Positions 1 through 8,948 of a stretch of 33,085 nt of DNA are shown here, piece after piece. This DNA comes from an uncultured Prevotella sp. GTDB taxonomy: Bacteria; Bacteroidota; Bacteroidia; Bacteroidales; Bacteroidaceae. Position numbers and translations under genes: made by a program. Position 1 is the first letter of the stretch. Every line of letters starts with the position of its first letter. The stretch is taken from NCBI GenBank assembly GCA_946627325.1, contig CAMOVK010000001.1, positions 144,304 to 177,388 of the forward strand, in the 5' to 3' direction. Under the pieces are notes generated by a model, which was given only the letters and a program-made list of their open reading frames with translations, searched no databases and was not told the origin of the DNA.

Positions 1-103
1 AGTGAAAGACCATAAACTCAAATTGGCTATTGAAGCACCCTCCAAAGAGCATCTCTCTATGACAAGCGCATTGAGAGAATACCTCGAAAAGCATAAGAAA
101 TGA
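1..103 (+). CDS. hemD: Probable uroporphyrinogen-III synthase, C-terminal end (partial)
   Basis: An open frame enters from the left edge at base 2 and ends with TGA at 101-103, giving 33 codons. The peptide contains EAPSKEHLSMTSALREYL, which resembles the C-terminal helix of Bacteroidetes uroporphyrinogen-III synthases, the enzyme that closes and inverts the tetrapyrrole ring in heme synthesis. Its stop overlaps the rnpA start in an ATGA (100-103), so the two genes are probably translationally coupled. In Bacteroidales hemD commonly precedes rnpA, which supports the name. Only the tail is visible, so another small enzyme cannot be excluded. Confidence 0.55.
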   Translation, partial: VKDHKLKLAIEAPSKEHLSMTSALREYLEKHKK

Positions 104-507
104 CATCGTACTCACTGCCAAAGAGCCAACGACTGACAAGCAGACGACTTATCGACGAACTTTTTTCTGTAGGCAGTCGTTCGCTGACGATATTCCCTCT
201 GAGAGCAGTATATCGGTTAACCGATGCCAGCGACGTCGAGAACGCGGCAGTGAAAGTAATGTTCAGCGTACCAAAACGACTACTCAAAAGAGCAGTGATG
301 CGCAACAGAGTAAAGCGACAAATGCGAGAAGCCTATCGCCACAACAAGGCATCTGTCATGGAAACAGCCTCAACACTAAAAGGCAAAAACATTACTCTCG
401 CACTTATATGGATGGACAGCCAACTGCACGACAGCAACGAGATAAACGAAAAAGTCAGTAAATTGTTATGCAAGATAGAAGAAAAAATATCTTTCAGCGC
501 GCAATAA
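100..507 (+). CDS. rnpA: Ribonuclease P protein component
   Basis: This 135-residue protein is the basic subunit of RNase P, which works with the catalytic RNA to cut the 5' leader from precursor tRNAs. The family signature is visible at residues 68-80 ([13 protein letters not shown]), including the RNR core and the basic residues that bind RNA. The N-terminal part ([14 protein letters not shown]) fits the usual start of the fold. The length is normal for Bacteroidetes. The start ATG overlaps the upstream stop, and the 3' end overlaps yidD by 40 bases, a common rnpA-yidD arrangement. No promoter of its own is visible, so it is probably transcribed with hemD. Confidence 0.95.
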   Translation: MTSYSLPKSQRLTSRRLIDELFSVGSRSLTIFPLRAVYRLTDASDVENAAVKVMFSVPKRLLKRAVMRNRVKRQMREAYRHNKASVMETASTLKGKNITLALIWMDSQLHDSNEINEKVSKLLCKIEEKISFSAQ

Positions 508-713
508 CCAGTCTGATTTTACTGCCAATCTATTTCTATCAACGCTGTATTTCACCACTGACACCACCATCATGCCGTTTCACTCCAACATGTTCGCAAT
601 ATGCTGTTGAAGCCATTAAAAAACACGGAGTAATAAAAGGTGCTTGGCTTGCAATACGTCGATTGCTCAAATGTCATCCTTGGGGTGGTTCAGGCTACGA
701 CCCAGTGCCGTGA
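468..713 (+). CDS. yidD: Membrane protein insertion efficiency factor YidD
   Basis: An 81-residue member of the YidD/haemolytic-domain family, a small membrane-associated protein that assists insertion of proteins through YidC. The signature is clear: [20 protein letters not shown] near residues 24-43, followed by [11 protein letters not shown], and the tail [12 protein letters not shown]. It starts inside rnpA, with a 40-base overlap in another frame, and is followed 19 bases later by the tyrS open frame. The order rnpA-yidD is ancient and widely conserved. The basic N-terminus followed by [10 protein letters not shown] suggests an amphipathic membrane-binding helix. Confidence 0.93.
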   Translation: MQDRRKNIFQRAITSLILLPIYFYQRCISPLTPPSCRFTPTCSQYAVEAIKKHGVIKGAWLAIRRLLKCHPWGGSGYDPVP

Positions 714-753
714 GACTTAACGAAAACAAAGAATGATTAAAACTATTAATAAA

Positions 754-2055
754 ATGAGAAAGAATTTTGTTGAAGAACTGAAATGGCGCGGTATGCTCGC
801 ACAGATAATGCCAGGAACAGAAGAACTGCTCGAAAAAGAAATGGTGACAGCCTACCTCGGCACCGACCCTACGGCAGACTCTCTCCACATAGGGCATCTT
901 TGCGGAATAATGATGCTTCGCCATTTGCAACGCTGCGGACATAAACCGATAATCCTCGTAGGCGGTGCAACAGGAATGATTGGCGACCCTTCAGGAAAGA
1001 GTCAGGAGCGAAACCTGCTCGATGCAGAAACACTCTACCACAACCAAGAAGCCATAAAGAAACAAGTTGCTAAATTTCTCGACTTCAACGCAAATGAGCC
1101 CAACAAGGCAGAAATGGTCAACAATTACGACTGGATGAAGGATTTCACATTTCTCGAGTTTGCGCGTAAAGTGGGTAAACACATCACTGTGAACTACATG
1201 ATGGCAAAAGAGAGTGTGCAACAGCGACTGAATGGTACATCACACGACGGACTATCATTTACAGAATTCACCTATCAGTTGCTGCAGGGTTACGACTTCC
1301 TACACCTTTATCAAGAAAAAGGATGCAAACTTCAGCTCGGAGGCAACGACCAATGGGGCAACATGACCACTGGTACCGAACTTATTCGCCGCACTTTAGG
1401 TTCGGAAGCAGAAGCTTTCGCACTTACTTGCCCATTGATAACAAAAGCCGATGGAAAGAAATTCGGCAAGACTGAAAGCGGCAATATTTGGCTCGACCGC
1501 AATCGGACAACACCTTACAAGTTCTATCAGTTCTGGCTCAACGTCAGCGATGATGATGCCGAACGATACATTAAAATTTTCACTTCGCTCGATAAGGAAA
1601 CCATAGATGCTCTTGTCGCTGAGCACAAAGCAGACCCTGGACGCAGAACGCTCCAGAAGCGACTTGCCGAAGAGGTAACACTAATGGTTCACTCACGCGA
1701 AGACCTTGATATGGCAATAGAGGCATCAGGCATACTGTTTGGTAAAGCAACGAAAGACGCTTTATCTAAACTCGACGAACAAACTTTTCTCGACATTTTC
1801 GATGGTGTGCCATGCTACAACATCCGACGCGAAGACCTCAATCGCCCATTTGTTGACATTGTAGTTGGCGAAGGACTTGATGTTTTCCCCAGTCGCGGCG
1901 AGTGTCGGAAAATGGTTCAGGGTGGCGGAGTATCGCTCAACAAAGAGAAGATTTCGGCTTTCGACCGATTAGTTACCGCTGACGACCTGATAGGAAACAA
2001 GTATTTGCTCATTGGTCGCGGAAAGAAGAATTATTTCCTCTTCACCATCAAATAA
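754..2055 (+). CDS. tyrS: Tyrosyl-tRNA synthetase
   Basis: A class I aminoacyl-tRNA synthetase that joins tyrosine to tRNA-Tyr. With the start at 754 it has 433 residues. HIGH lies at 45-48 ([10 protein letters not shown]). The KMSKS-like loop is KKFGKT at about 235-240. The tyrosine-pocket region GGNDQWGNM and the C-terminal S4 RNA-binding segment ([19 protein letters not shown]) are present. The frame is open from ATG 733, but relatives begin near (M)xNFVEEL, so the second ATG at 754 fits better; 733 would add seven residues. The last eight bases overlap the 3' end of miaB on the other strand. Expression is probably by read-through from hemD-rnpA-yidD. Confidence 0.96.
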   Translation: MRKNFVEELKWRGMLAQIMPGTEELLEKEMVTAYLGTDPTADSLHIGHLCGIMMLRHLQRCGHKPIILVGGATGMIGDPSGKSQERNLLDAETLYHNQEAIKKQVAKFLDFNANEPNKAEMVNNYDWMKDFTFLEFARKVGKHITVNYMMAKESVQQRLNGTSHDGLSFTEFTYQLLQGYDFLHLYQEKGCKLQLGGNDQWGNMTTGTELIRRTLGSEAEAFALTCPLITKADGKKFGKTESGNIWLDRNRTTPYKFYQFWLNVSDDDAERYIKIFTSLDKETIDALVAEHKADPGRRTLQKRLAEEVTLMVHSREDLDMAIEASGILFGKATKDALSKLDEQTFLDIFDGVPCYNIRREDLNRPFVDIVVGEGLDVFPSRGECRKMVQGGGVSLNKEKISAFDRLVTADDLIGNKYLLIGRGKKNYFLFTIK

Positions 2056-3373
2056 CGATTTCTCCCAACAGCGTTGCCGACGTACTTCCAGTAATACGCA
2101 CACGCACTGTTTCACCTATATGGTGGTTTTCCTTGTCGAAGACCACCATTTTATTTTGCTCCGTTCTGCCACATAATTGCTGGCGCGAACGCTTTGAGAA
2201 GCCTTCTATCAGCACGTCGAACTCCTTACCCTCGTCTTGTTGGTTTCGCTGCGCCGACAAACTGGTTTGCAGTTCTATCATCTCCGACAGGCGGCGAAGT
2301 TTGGTTTGCTCATCAACATCATCGGGCAAGTGTTTTGAAGCATAAGTTCCTGGACGCTCTGAATACTTAAACATGAAGGCAGAGTCGTAGCCCACTTCTT
2401 TCATGAGGTCGAGCGACATTGCGTGGTCTTCCTCTGTTTCGCTATGATAGCCAACGAACATATCGGTCGATATAGCACAGTCGGGCACTATACGTCGTAT
2501 GGCTTCAATTCGGTTCATATACCACTGACGAGTGTATTTGCGATTCATTAGTTTGAGTATTCGGTCGGAACCACTCTGTACTGGCAGGTGTATGTGTTTG
2601 CAGACATTAGGCATTTCGGCTATGACGCGCAGTGTTTCGTCGCTCATATCTTTGGGATGCGATGTGGTGAAGCGCACTCTCATCGTGCCTGCTGCCACGG
2701 AGACGAGGCGCAAAAGCGTAGGGAAATCAATCGTTTCGTTGTTTTTGCTCTCATCGACAAAATGGTATGAGTTAACATTTTGTCCGAGCAGAGTAACCTC
2801 CTTAAAGCCTCTCTGTCTCAGGTCGTTCACCTCTCGCAGAATACTTTCTACATCGCGTGAGCGTTCCCTGCCACGAGTATAAGGTACTATACAATAGTGG
2901 CAGAAGTTATTACAACCTCTCATGATGCTCACAAAGCCACCTATTCGCTGTCCATGCAGTCGCTGCGGCACTATCGAGCGATAGGTTTCAGTGGTGGACA
3001 GTTCGATATTGATAGCCTTATGTCCGCTTTCGGCTTGGGCAATGAGGTCAGGCAATGAAAGGTAGGCATCAGGACCAGCCACGAGGTCGGCATGGTGGTT
3101 GTCTATGAGGTCTTGTTTCACTCGCTCAGCCATACATCCGAGCACACCAATTATCAAGTTATGTTGTCGGCGTATGTTGTTGAGTTCTTCCAGCCGTCGA
3201 TAGATTTTCTGCTCAGCATTGTCGCGTACGGAGCACGTGTTAAGAAACACTGCATCGGCTTCGTTGAGTTGCTCTGTTGGTTCGTATCCTGCCATTTGCA
3301 TGACCGACGCTACAACTTCTGAGTCTGCCACGTTCATTTGGCAACCATAGGTCTCTATATATAGTTTTTTCAT
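2048..3373 (-). CDS. miaB: tRNA-2-methylthio-N6-dimethylallyladenosine synthase
   Basis: A radical-SAM methylthiotransferase that adds a methylthio group to isopentenyl-adenosine at position 37 of tRNAs reading UNN codons. The 441-residue protein has the N-terminal MTTase domain with Cys11, Cys47 and Cys80, which hold the auxiliary 4Fe-4S cluster. The radical-SAM motif is Cys154, Cys158, Cys161 ([10 protein letters not shown]), and a TRAM-type RNA-binding domain follows at the C-terminus. The start ATG overlaps the stop of the upstream LicD-family gene in an ATGA, so it is the last gene of an operon with two glycan-type genes. It needs Fe-S clusters of the kind built by the SUF proteins encoded at 28.8-32.5 kb. 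It converges with tyrS and overlaps it by 8 bases. Confidence 0.95.
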   Translation of the reverse strand: MKKLYIETYGCQMNVADSEVVASVMQMAGYEPTEQLNEADAVFLNTCSVRDNAEQKIYRRLEELNNIRRQHNLIIGVLGCMAERVKQDLIDNHHADLVAGPDAYLSLPDLIAQAESGHKAINIELSTTETYRSIVPQRLHGQRIGGFVSIMRGCNNFCHYCIVPYTRGRERSRDVESILREVNDLRQRGFKEVTLLGQNVNSYHFVDESKNNETIDFPTLLRLVSVAAGTMRVRFTTSHPKDMSDETLRVIAEMPNVCKHIHLPVQSGSDRILKLMNRKYTRQWYMNRIEAIRRIVPDCAISTDMFVGYHSETEEDHAMSLDLMKEVGYDSAFMFKYSERPGTYASKHLPDDVDEQTKLRRLSEMIELQTSLSAQRNQQDEGKEFDVLIEGFSKRSRQQLCGRTEQNKMVVFDKENHHIGETVRVRITGSTSATLLGEIVI

Positions 3374-4203
3374 AATTGTTGTCTTTTGTATTCTCTGTAG
3401 GGTTGGTTGAGGTTTAGATAGTAGAAGTTGTGACTTCTGCGGTGTTGCTCATCTGGTATGGTCATATAATCACCATATTGAAGTTTCAAATACTCGTCGG
3501 GCATCTCTACTCCCATGAGCATCTCACCTTCGAACTCGATTGGTGTCGGAGTACCATAAATCTTCTTCGGCATTACTCCGTGCATTCCGCCGAGAAGTAT
3601 GCAGGTAGTAGAGAGCCTTTCATAGTCGTAGCGTAGCATCAATCGACGAAGTCTCTTCGATACGCCCTCAATAGATATTAGTTTCTGCGCTGTTTTCACT
3701 GCGAGAGCATTAAACCCTCTGCCATGTTTGTAGGGGTCACGCTTAGCTATGTATAGAAGTTTGTCGTAGATTTTATATCGCATACAATGCAGCCGCTGCT
3801 TGATAGGATTGTCAGATATTCCGTCGATGGGGAAAATATCGATATAAACGCCCCCCATATAGTCGAAGTGCTTGCGCTCTATAAGTGTAGTGTTTTTATC
3901 CTGCACTTTTCCAAATCCTCCCACATAGTTTTTGTCTGTTTCGTGGCAAACGAACTCGAGATGTTCGGGTAGCCATTCGTGTGCATGCTGTCGGAAGAGT
4001 TCGTATTGTGGTCGTGGCAGAGCCACATCGATGTCGTCGTCCCATGGTATAAATCCTTTGTGACGGACAGCCCCAAGCAGTGTTCCGAACACGAGATAGT
4101 ATTGTAGATTGTGTTCACGACACATCTTGTCGAAAGCCAGCAATATGCTATTAATATACAATTGCAACTCCCTCATATTATACGATTGTGCGTTATTCTG
4201 CAT
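3370..4203 (-). CDS. LicD-family phosphotransferase (cell-surface glycan decoration)
   Basis: A 277-residue LicD-type protein with a nucleotidyltransferase fold. The hallmark is VFGTLLGAVRHKGFIPWDDD, continued by IDV, at residues 38-60, with the metal-binding acidic cluster D55-D57 and D59. LicD of Haemophilus and pneumococcus transfers phosphocholine to glycans, and related fukutin-like proteins transfer other phosphorylated groups. The substrate here cannot be told from sequence. There is no signal peptide, so a cytoplasmic role is likely. It overlaps the upstream glycosyltransferase by 11 bases and the downstream miaB by 4, which points to one transcript. The likely role is adding a phospho-substituent to a capsule, LPS or glycoprotein glycan. 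Confidence 0.85.
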   Translation of the reverse strand: MQNNAQSYNMRELQLYINSILLAFDKMCREHNLQYYLVFGTLLGAVRHKGFIPWDDDIDVALPRPQYELFRQHAHEWLPEHLEFVCHETDKNYVGGFGKVQDKNTTLIERKHFDYMGGVYIDIFPIDGISDNPIKQRLHCMRYKIYDKLLYIAKRDPYKHGRGFNALAVKTAQKLISIEGVSKRLRRLMLRYDYERLSTTCILLGGMHGVMPKKIYGTPTPIEFEGEMLMGVEMPDEYLKLQYGDYMTIPDEQHRRSHNFYYLNLNQPYREYKRQQL

Positions 4204-5290
4204 TGTAGATTTGTATTATACTATTGTAAAACTTTGAGTAATTCAGTTTGTCGGCAAAAATTATTTTTCCTCGTTTGCCCATCTTTTCTATCAACTCCTT
4301 ATTCTCGGTCAGTCGGTCTATCGCGTTGGTTAGGGCAATAATGTCTTCTGGTGGCACCAAAAGGGCTGTTTCGCCATCAGTCAGATATTCTGCTTGTCCA
4401 CCATTATTTGATGTGATAATGGGCTTACCCATGCAAATATATTCAAGACACGAAAGTGAAAAGGATTCTGCAACTATTGAGGGAACAACCCCGAAATCGC
4501 ATTGAGCAATAATTCCATATACATTTTCGACAAAGCCTGTCATGAAAACTCTGTTTGTAAGATTATTGTCGTTTATTAATTGTTTTAACTTCGACACATA
4601 ATCATCACTTCCTGAGCCTACTAAAAACAAAAATAAATTGTCATGTTTTGCCGATTTCATCGCTTCAATCAGAAGATGAACACCTTTTTCCTTCGCCAAT
4701 CTACCATGATACATCGCTATGACTGAGTCGTCGGTAAGGGCATATTGCTTTCGCAAATCAATATCAGAATAAGAGTGATTGCAACCTTCTATACTATTAT
4801 GCACAACCTTCAATTTCTCCATTGCTATTTTTGGCTTCGACGAAAGAAAATTGGTACGTGCCAATTCCGACACGAAGACGATGGCATCCACCTGCTTATA
4901 GAGCCACTGATAGACGGCACTTGTTTTCGCTTTTTTAATCAGATGACGAGTAATTACCACCCTAACATTCTTCTCGTGAGAAATAATACGAGCAAAAACA
5001 GCAGTAAAAGCATCTTTGAAATTATGCACATGGACAACTATGTTACCTCCCTTGAGCATTTTGCTCAAACGATATGCCGATACGATATCAATAAAACCTC
5101 GCAATGGGGCTAATTCAACTCGGGCTACATTACTCATCTTTTGGACTATTTTATCTATCCGCCGACAAACAGCAATCGTTCGGTGGCCGTCAGCTTGCAG
5201 ATATTTACAAAGGTCGTAAACATACTGCTCGCCACCACCCCAAACCTTATTTGAAACAAGATGAATTACTGTTTTCCGACTTTCAGCCAT
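4193..5290 (-). CDS. GT4-family glycosyltransferase
   Basis: A 365-residue glycosyltransferase of the GT-B fold. The N-terminal domain opens with VIHLVSNKVWGGGEQYVYDL, containing the glycine-rich acceptor loop. The C-terminal nucleotide-sugar domain has AMYHGRLAKEKGVHLLIEA and the E-x7-E motif (AESFSLSCLEY), then GKPIITSNNGGQAEYL, all typical of GT4 (Glycos_transf_1). It would transfer a sugar to a growing surface glycan; donor and acceptor are unknown. It is the first gene of the operon with licD-like and miaB, and a promoter-like TAACTTTG on the minus strand lies 58 bases upstream. GT and LicD together suggest a small glycan-modification module. Confidence 0.9.
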   Translation of the reverse strand: MAESRKTVIHLVSNKVWGGGEQYVYDLCKYLQADGHRTIAVCRRIDKIVQKMSNVARVELAPLRGFIDIVSAYRLSKMLKGGNIVVHVHNFKDAFTAVFARIISHEKNVRVVITRHLIKKAKTSAVYQWLYKQVDAIVFVSELARTNFLSSKPKIAMEKLKVVHNSIEGCNHSYSDIDLRKQYALTDDSVIAMYHGRLAKEKGVHLLIEAMKSAKHDNLFLFLVGSGSDDYVSKLKQLINDNNLTNRVFMTGFVENVYGIIAQCDFGVVPSIVAESFSLSCLEYICMGKPIITSNNGGQAEYLTDGETALLVPPEDIIALTNAIDRLTENKELIEKMGKRGKIIFADKLNYSKFYNSIIQIYNAE

Positions 5291-5347
5291 GTAGCGTTGC
5301 GCTATCCCCTTAAGATAGTCCTTGTGATATTAACATAGTTCCGCCGA

Positions 5348-5380
5348 CAAAGTTAAAAAATAATTAAAAGAATTCTTCAA
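5348..5380 (-). promoter_or_regulatory. Bacteroidetes-type promoter for the GT-licD-miaB operon
   Basis: On the minus strand TAACTTTG (5348-5355) matches the Bacteroidetes -7 box TAnnTTTG exactly. A weaker TTG at 5378-5380 stands in for the -33 box, with a 22-base gap. The predicted leader is about 50 bases before the ATG at 5290. The site is divergent from the promoter of the DUF4294 gene. Confidence 0.55.
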
Positions 5381-5405
5381 TAATCGATTAAAACATTAAA
5401 ACTAT

Positions 5406-5413
5406 TATCTTTG
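5406..5413 (+). promoter_or_regulatory. Bacteroidetes -7 box for the DUF4294 gene
   Basis: TATCTTTG matches TAnnTTTG and lies 32 bases before the ATG at 5446. No clear TTTG -33 box is present; the upstream region is simply A/T-rich. With 5348-5380 it forms a divergent promoter pair in the 155-base gap. Confidence 0.5.
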
Positions 5414-5445
5414 CGGGCGAAAAGTTTCTAAACAACAGGTAGTCT

Positions 5446-6045
5446 ATGTCGAGATTATTCATTGTCATTCTTGCCTTCGCTTTTGCTCTTTGCCTTCAGG
5501 CGCAAACAGAGACCGACCCTACATACGTGCCTACGGTAAAGGTTGGCAAGGTGTTGCACAACGGCGACAGCATACAGTTTATGCAGATGAACAAGGTTTA
5601 TGTGTTTCATGAACCAGTTTTCAAGAATGAGCGCCAGCGTCAGCAGTACAACCGATTGGTTGCCAACGTTAAGAAGGTGTTGCCAATAGCGAAGGAGGCA
5701 AATCATATCATTATCGAGACTTACGAATATCTCTCTACCCTACCTTCAAAGAAAGCCCGCGAAGAACACATGAAACTTGTAGAAAAGAGCGTTGCGCAGC
5801 AATACAAACCACGCATGAAAAAGTTGACGTATTCACAAGGTAAGTTGCTGATAAAACTTGTTTATCGCGAGTGTAATTCCTCTACTTATAACCTCATTCA
5901 GGCTTTTCTTGGTCCTGTTCGCGCTGGTTTCTGGCAGGCTTTTGCGTGGGCTTTTGGTGCTTCTCTCAAGAAAGAATACGACCCTGAGGGTGTTGACAAA
6001 ATGACTGAGCGCGTTGTATTGATGGTCGAGTCGGGACAATTGTAG
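5446..6045 (+). CDS. DUF4294 family secreted protein
   Basis: A 199-residue protein with an N-terminal signal peptide (residues 1 to about 20, ending LCLQAQ). The mature part contains the family core: DSIQFMQMNKVYVF near 42-55, then a helix-rich segment with RQRQQYNRLVANVKKVLPIA and KLIYREC-like KLVYRECNSSTYNL. This matches DUF4294, a Bacteroidetes family found in the periplasm or cell envelope with no assigned function. The C-terminal part (RAGFWQAFAWAFGASLKKEY) is well conserved in relatives. It appears to be a single-gene unit with its own -7 box, and it converges with the WbqC-family gene 17 bases downstream. Confidence 0.85.
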   Translation: MSRLFIVILAFAFALCLQAQTETDPTYVPTVKVGKVLHNGDSIQFMQMNKVYVFHEPVFKNERQRQQYNRLVANVKKVLPIAKEANHIIIETYEYLSTLPSKKAREEHMKLVEKSVAQQYKPRMKKLTYSQGKLLIKLVYRECNSSTYNLIQAFLGPVRAGFWQAFAWAFGASLKKEYDPEGVDKMTERVVLMVESGQL

Positions 6046-6062
6046 ATTTTTCTACCTGTATT

Positions 6063-6629
6063 TCAAAGGTAAAGCACACTCTCGGGACCTTGGCATAAGA
6101 GCAAATCAAGAATTGACAGATTTGGCTGAAAACCGTGTCGTTGCTCGAAAACTTGATAGTAACGACGAAAAACATGAGGTGTTTCTATTGGTGTTATTTC
6201 GTCGGAAAATGCCGATTTCATCGTTATTTTTGGTTCAATATCAAGCAATCGGCAACACGTTTCGACTATTTCCATATCGAAATCGAAAAGATAGCGCCAT
6301 GTTTTTTCAAAGAATGGGCGCAGCTCGTCGGCATAATACATAAAGAATGGCGACTCTCCGTATGCCGACTGTATAGCGTACCAGTGCTGGTGTTGCCATC
6401 TGCCATGAGTGCTTATGAGCGTATCACGAATGTTTTTATCGCCCGAACCATGTACGATAGGCACGGTTAGGTTTTGACGTCCGCCAGCAGTAGCTATCTC
6501 ACAACGATTGCGAAAAGTCTGCTTCTGAAACCGCTCCTCATCGTCGATTAACAGCAAATCGGCTCTATAGAGCGACTGATACCACTCTACGGAGCCGAAG
6601 TATGATATAGGAAGAGTTGCTATTTCCAC
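6063..6629 (-). CDS. WbqC-family protein
   Basis: A 188-residue WbqC-like protein. It begins with ATLPISYFGSVEWYQSLYRA and carries the family motifs QKQTFRNRCEIA, GGRQNLTVPI and ISTHGRWQHQHWYAIQSAYG. WbqC proteins occur in O-antigen and other glycan loci, and the chemistry is not firmly known. In Bacteroidetes a copy is often found beside lepB, as here, outside glycan clusters, so the local role may be different. The start is 2 bases after the lepB stop, so it is co-transcribed as the last gene of dapB-lepB-wbqC. The length is typical. Confidence 0.85.
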   Translation of the reverse strand: MEIATLPISYFGSVEWYQSLYRADLLLIDDEERFQKQTFRNRCEIATAGGRQNLTVPIVHGSGDKNIRDTLISTHGRWQHQHWYAIQSAYGESPFFMYYADELRPFFEKTWRYLFDFDMEIVETCCRLLDIEPKITMKSAFSDEITPIETPHVFRRYYQVFEQRHGFQPNLSILDLLLCQGPESVLYL

Positions 6630-6631
6630 AA

Positions 6632-8074
6632 CTATCTTATATTATCCACCATTCTGAACAGTCGGTTCCATCGTATCTTTGAACCGTAGCTGTCGGGATT
6701 TATCGAGAGCCAGATGAATATGGGCTTTCCTACTATATGGTCTTCTGGCACAAATCCCCAATATCGCGAGTCGGCAGAATTGTGTCGGTTGTCGCCCATC
6801 ATCCAGTAATAGTCCATTTTGAAAGTGTAGGAAGTCGATGGTTTGCCGTTAATGATGATTTTTCCATTCTTCACTTCGAGCGTGTTTTTCTCATAAACTC
6901 TTATCGGTCGGTCGTAAACGGCAATGTTGTCCATCGTCAGATTGATAGTCATACCCTTCTTTGGTATTATCACTGGTCCGTAGTTGTCGCGTGTCCATTT
7001 ATGCTTTCCGCTGACAGGATAGCACTTGAACACATCGTTCTGATCATCATCTGTTATGGGGCGTATCTGCTCTACGATGTCTTTTCTTCCTTTGAGTGTC
7101 TCGTAAGCATTGTGTGTCAGTGGTAGATAGCCGTTCTGATTGAGGCTAATCAGGTCTTCAGTTGATATGCCGAGACTGATTAACAAGTCGTCGGGAATGG
7201 TCTGACGTAGTTTTACGAGATATGAGTATTGCACGTTGTCGGGTTCTTTATTCAGTTTGTCGTTGATATACACTTGTTTATTGCGTATTTCCAACTTCTG
7301 TCCTGGCAGTCCGACACATCGTTTGACGTAGTTCTCGCGACGATCTGTTGGGCGATATTTTATTCGCCCGAACTCTTGCTTATTATCTTTGATAAAATTG
7401 CTTCCCCTTGCTATGAGCATATTGTTGTAGGCGAAGGCTTGTTCGGCGGTCATTGCCTCAGTGTCTTTGAGGTCATCGCCCATCTGTTGCTTTCCAAACG
7501 AATAGCAGTATTGATAATAATCTTGTGGCTGATACTGGTCAGCCATCATCACGCTGTCGCCAGCGGGGTAGTTGAACACTACTATGTCGTTTTGCTCTAC
7601 TTGTCCGAAACCCTTTACTCTTCGGTAGTCCCAATGAGGCCACGAGATGTAGGATTGCGACTTAAACACTGGCAGTGTGTGCTGTGTCAGTGGCATGGTC
7701 AGTGGTGTCTCGGGTATGCGAGGGCCGTAACTCATCTTCGACACGAACAGGTAATCGCCTGTAAGTAGCGATTTCTCGAGCGACGATGATGGTATAACAT
7801 AGTTCTGAAAGAAGAACTGATTGATGAAATAAACTGCCACTAATGCAAAAACTATTGCATCTACCCAACTCATAACCATTCGAGTGGGGCGTTCGGCATC
7901 TTTCCACCACTGCCACTTTATCTTCTTTGTAATGTAGGCGTCGTAGATGAATGGCACTACTAATAGTCCCAGCCAACTTTTCAACCAATAGAGGAATGCG
8001 AGCCAGAGCAGCAACACCACAATGAATTTCGTCCATTGCCACCCTTTATTAATCGTTTGTTTTTCGTTTTTCAT
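6632..8074 (-). CDS. lepB: Signal peptidase I
   Basis: A membrane serine protease (family S26) that cuts signal peptides from exported proteins. At 480 residues it is much longer than the enterobacterial enzyme, as is usual in Bacteroidetes, because of a large inserted periplasmic region. Two N-terminal hydrophobic segments lie at about 17-42 and 71-90. The catalytic serine is most likely Ser98 in VIPSSSLEKSLLTGD, and the general-base lysine Lys251 in NYVKRCVGLPG. The C-terminal signature MGDNRHNSADSRYWGFV is intact. It lies 12 bases after dapB and 2 before the WbqC gene, so it is the middle gene of an operon. Its likely substrates include the many signal-peptide proteins encoded in this window. 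Confidence 0.95.
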   Translation of the reverse strand: MKNEKQTINKGWQWTKFIVVLLLWLAFLYWLKSWLGLLVVPFIYDAYITKKIKWQWWKDAERPTRMVMSWVDAIVFALVAVYFINQFFFQNYVIPSSSLEKSLLTGDYLFVSKMSYGPRIPETPLTMPLTQHTLPVFKSQSYISWPHWDYRRVKGFGQVEQNDIVVFNYPAGDSVMMADQYQPQDYYQYCYSFGKQQMGDDLKDTEAMTAEQAFAYNNMLIARGSNFIKDNKQEFGRIKYRPTDRRENYVKRCVGLPGQKLEIRNKQVYINDKLNKEPDNVQYSYLVKLRQTIPDDLLISLGISTEDLISLNQNGYLPLTHNAYETLKGRKDIVEQIRPITDDDQNDVFKCYPVSGKHKWTRDNYGPVIIPKKGMTINLTMDNIAVYDRPIRVYEKNTLEVKNGKIIINGKPSTSYTFKMDYYWMMGDNRHNSADSRYWGFVPEDHIVGKPIFIWLSINPDSYGSKIRWNRLFRMVDNIR

Positions 8075-8086
8075 TTATGTCGTTTG

Positions 8087-8779
8087 CTAAAAATTAAACA
8101 AGTCGTCGATGGTCAAAAGTCCTTCATGTTCGTGCGTGTATTCTGCAGCGAGCACTGCTCCGAGTGCCAGTCCTTCGCGCGAATGTGCTTCATGAGTGAT
8201 GCGTATGCTGTCGGCTGGCGAGTCGTAAATAACAGTATGAACACCAGGCACCTCACCTTCTCGAAAACTCTCTATCTTTGGCAGTATGCCATTAGTGCGT
8301 TCGACCTCGTCGGTTATGGCTTTAGCCAGTGTCAGCGCTGTGCCACTGGGTTTATCGAGTTTATGAATGTGATGAGTCTCTTCGAGGCGTATTGAATAGT
8401 CGGGGTAATTGTTCATTATATGAGCCAGATAGCGATTGACTGCAGCAAAGATAGCCACTCCTACAGAGAAGTTGCTTGCCCAGAAAAGCGTTTTACCTTC
8501 TTCGTTGCATAGTCGCTGTATCTCGTCATTATGGGCATCGAACCACCCCGTTGTGCCGCTCACAACTTTCACTCCCTCATTCATTGTATCGGTCACGTTT
8601 TGGAGTGCTGCTGTTGGCTGAGTGAACTCAATTGCCACGTCGGCAGAGCGAAATGCGTCGCTGTGGATATCGTCGCGATTATCAACGTCAATGATGCTAA
8701 CAATCTCGTGTCCTCGCTTTCGGGCAATCTGTTCAATCATTTTTCCCATCTTGCCATAGCCTATGAGTGCTATTTTCAT
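8087..8779 (-). CDS. dapB: 4-hydroxy-tetrahydrodipicolinate reductase
   Basis: A cytoplasmic NAD(P)H-dependent enzyme of the diaminopimelate/lysine pathway, which feeds peptidoglycan synthesis. The 230-residue protein has the dinucleotide-binding loop IGYGKMGKM at 6-14, the cofactor-contact motif SGTTGW, ASNFSVGV, and the substrate-binding signature HHIHKLDKPSGTA at 136-148. It is about 40 residues shorter than the E. coli enzyme, as is common in this phylum. It is the first gene of an operon with lepB and the WbqC gene. A promoter (TTTG, 20 bases, TACCTTCG) lies upstream on the minus strand. Confidence 0.95.
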   Translation of the reverse strand: MKIALIGYGKMGKMIEQIARKRGHEIVSIIDVDNRDDIHSDAFRSADVAIEFTQPTAALQNVTDTMNEGVKVVSGTTGWFDAHNDEIQRLCNEEGKTLFWASNFSVGVAIFAAVNRYLAHIMNNYPDYSIRLEETHHIHKLDKPSGTALTLAKAITDEVERTNGILPKIESFREGEVPGVHTVIYDSPADSIRITHEAHSREGLALGAVLAAEYTHEHEGLLTIDDLFNF

Positions 8780-8807
8780 TGTTTCGTTTCTTTATTGTTA
8801 CAGGCTG

Positions 8808-8839
8808 CGAAGGTAGATAAAATCCGTCATATAGCCAAA
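8808..8839 (-). promoter_or_regulatory. Promoter for dapB-lepB-WbqC
   Basis: On the minus strand TTTG (8836-8839) and TACCTTCG (8808-8815) are separated by exactly 20 bases. The -7 box differs from TAnnTTTG at one position. The predicted leader is about 25-30 bases before the ATG at 8779. Confidence 0.55.
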
Positions 8840-8948
8840 AAAATCTGGTATGTTTGGCTTTTTGAGGATTGAGATGTAAGGATAGAGTTTATTTTGATTT
8901 AGTTTTTCATGGTTATATTTGAAATGCATCCGAGTAGTCAGACGCTTG

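Noticed and set aside
7229..7768. 179-residue plus-strand open frame inside lepB
   Set aside because: It is antisense to conserved lepB sequence, hydrophobic by chance of codon complement, and without supporting context.
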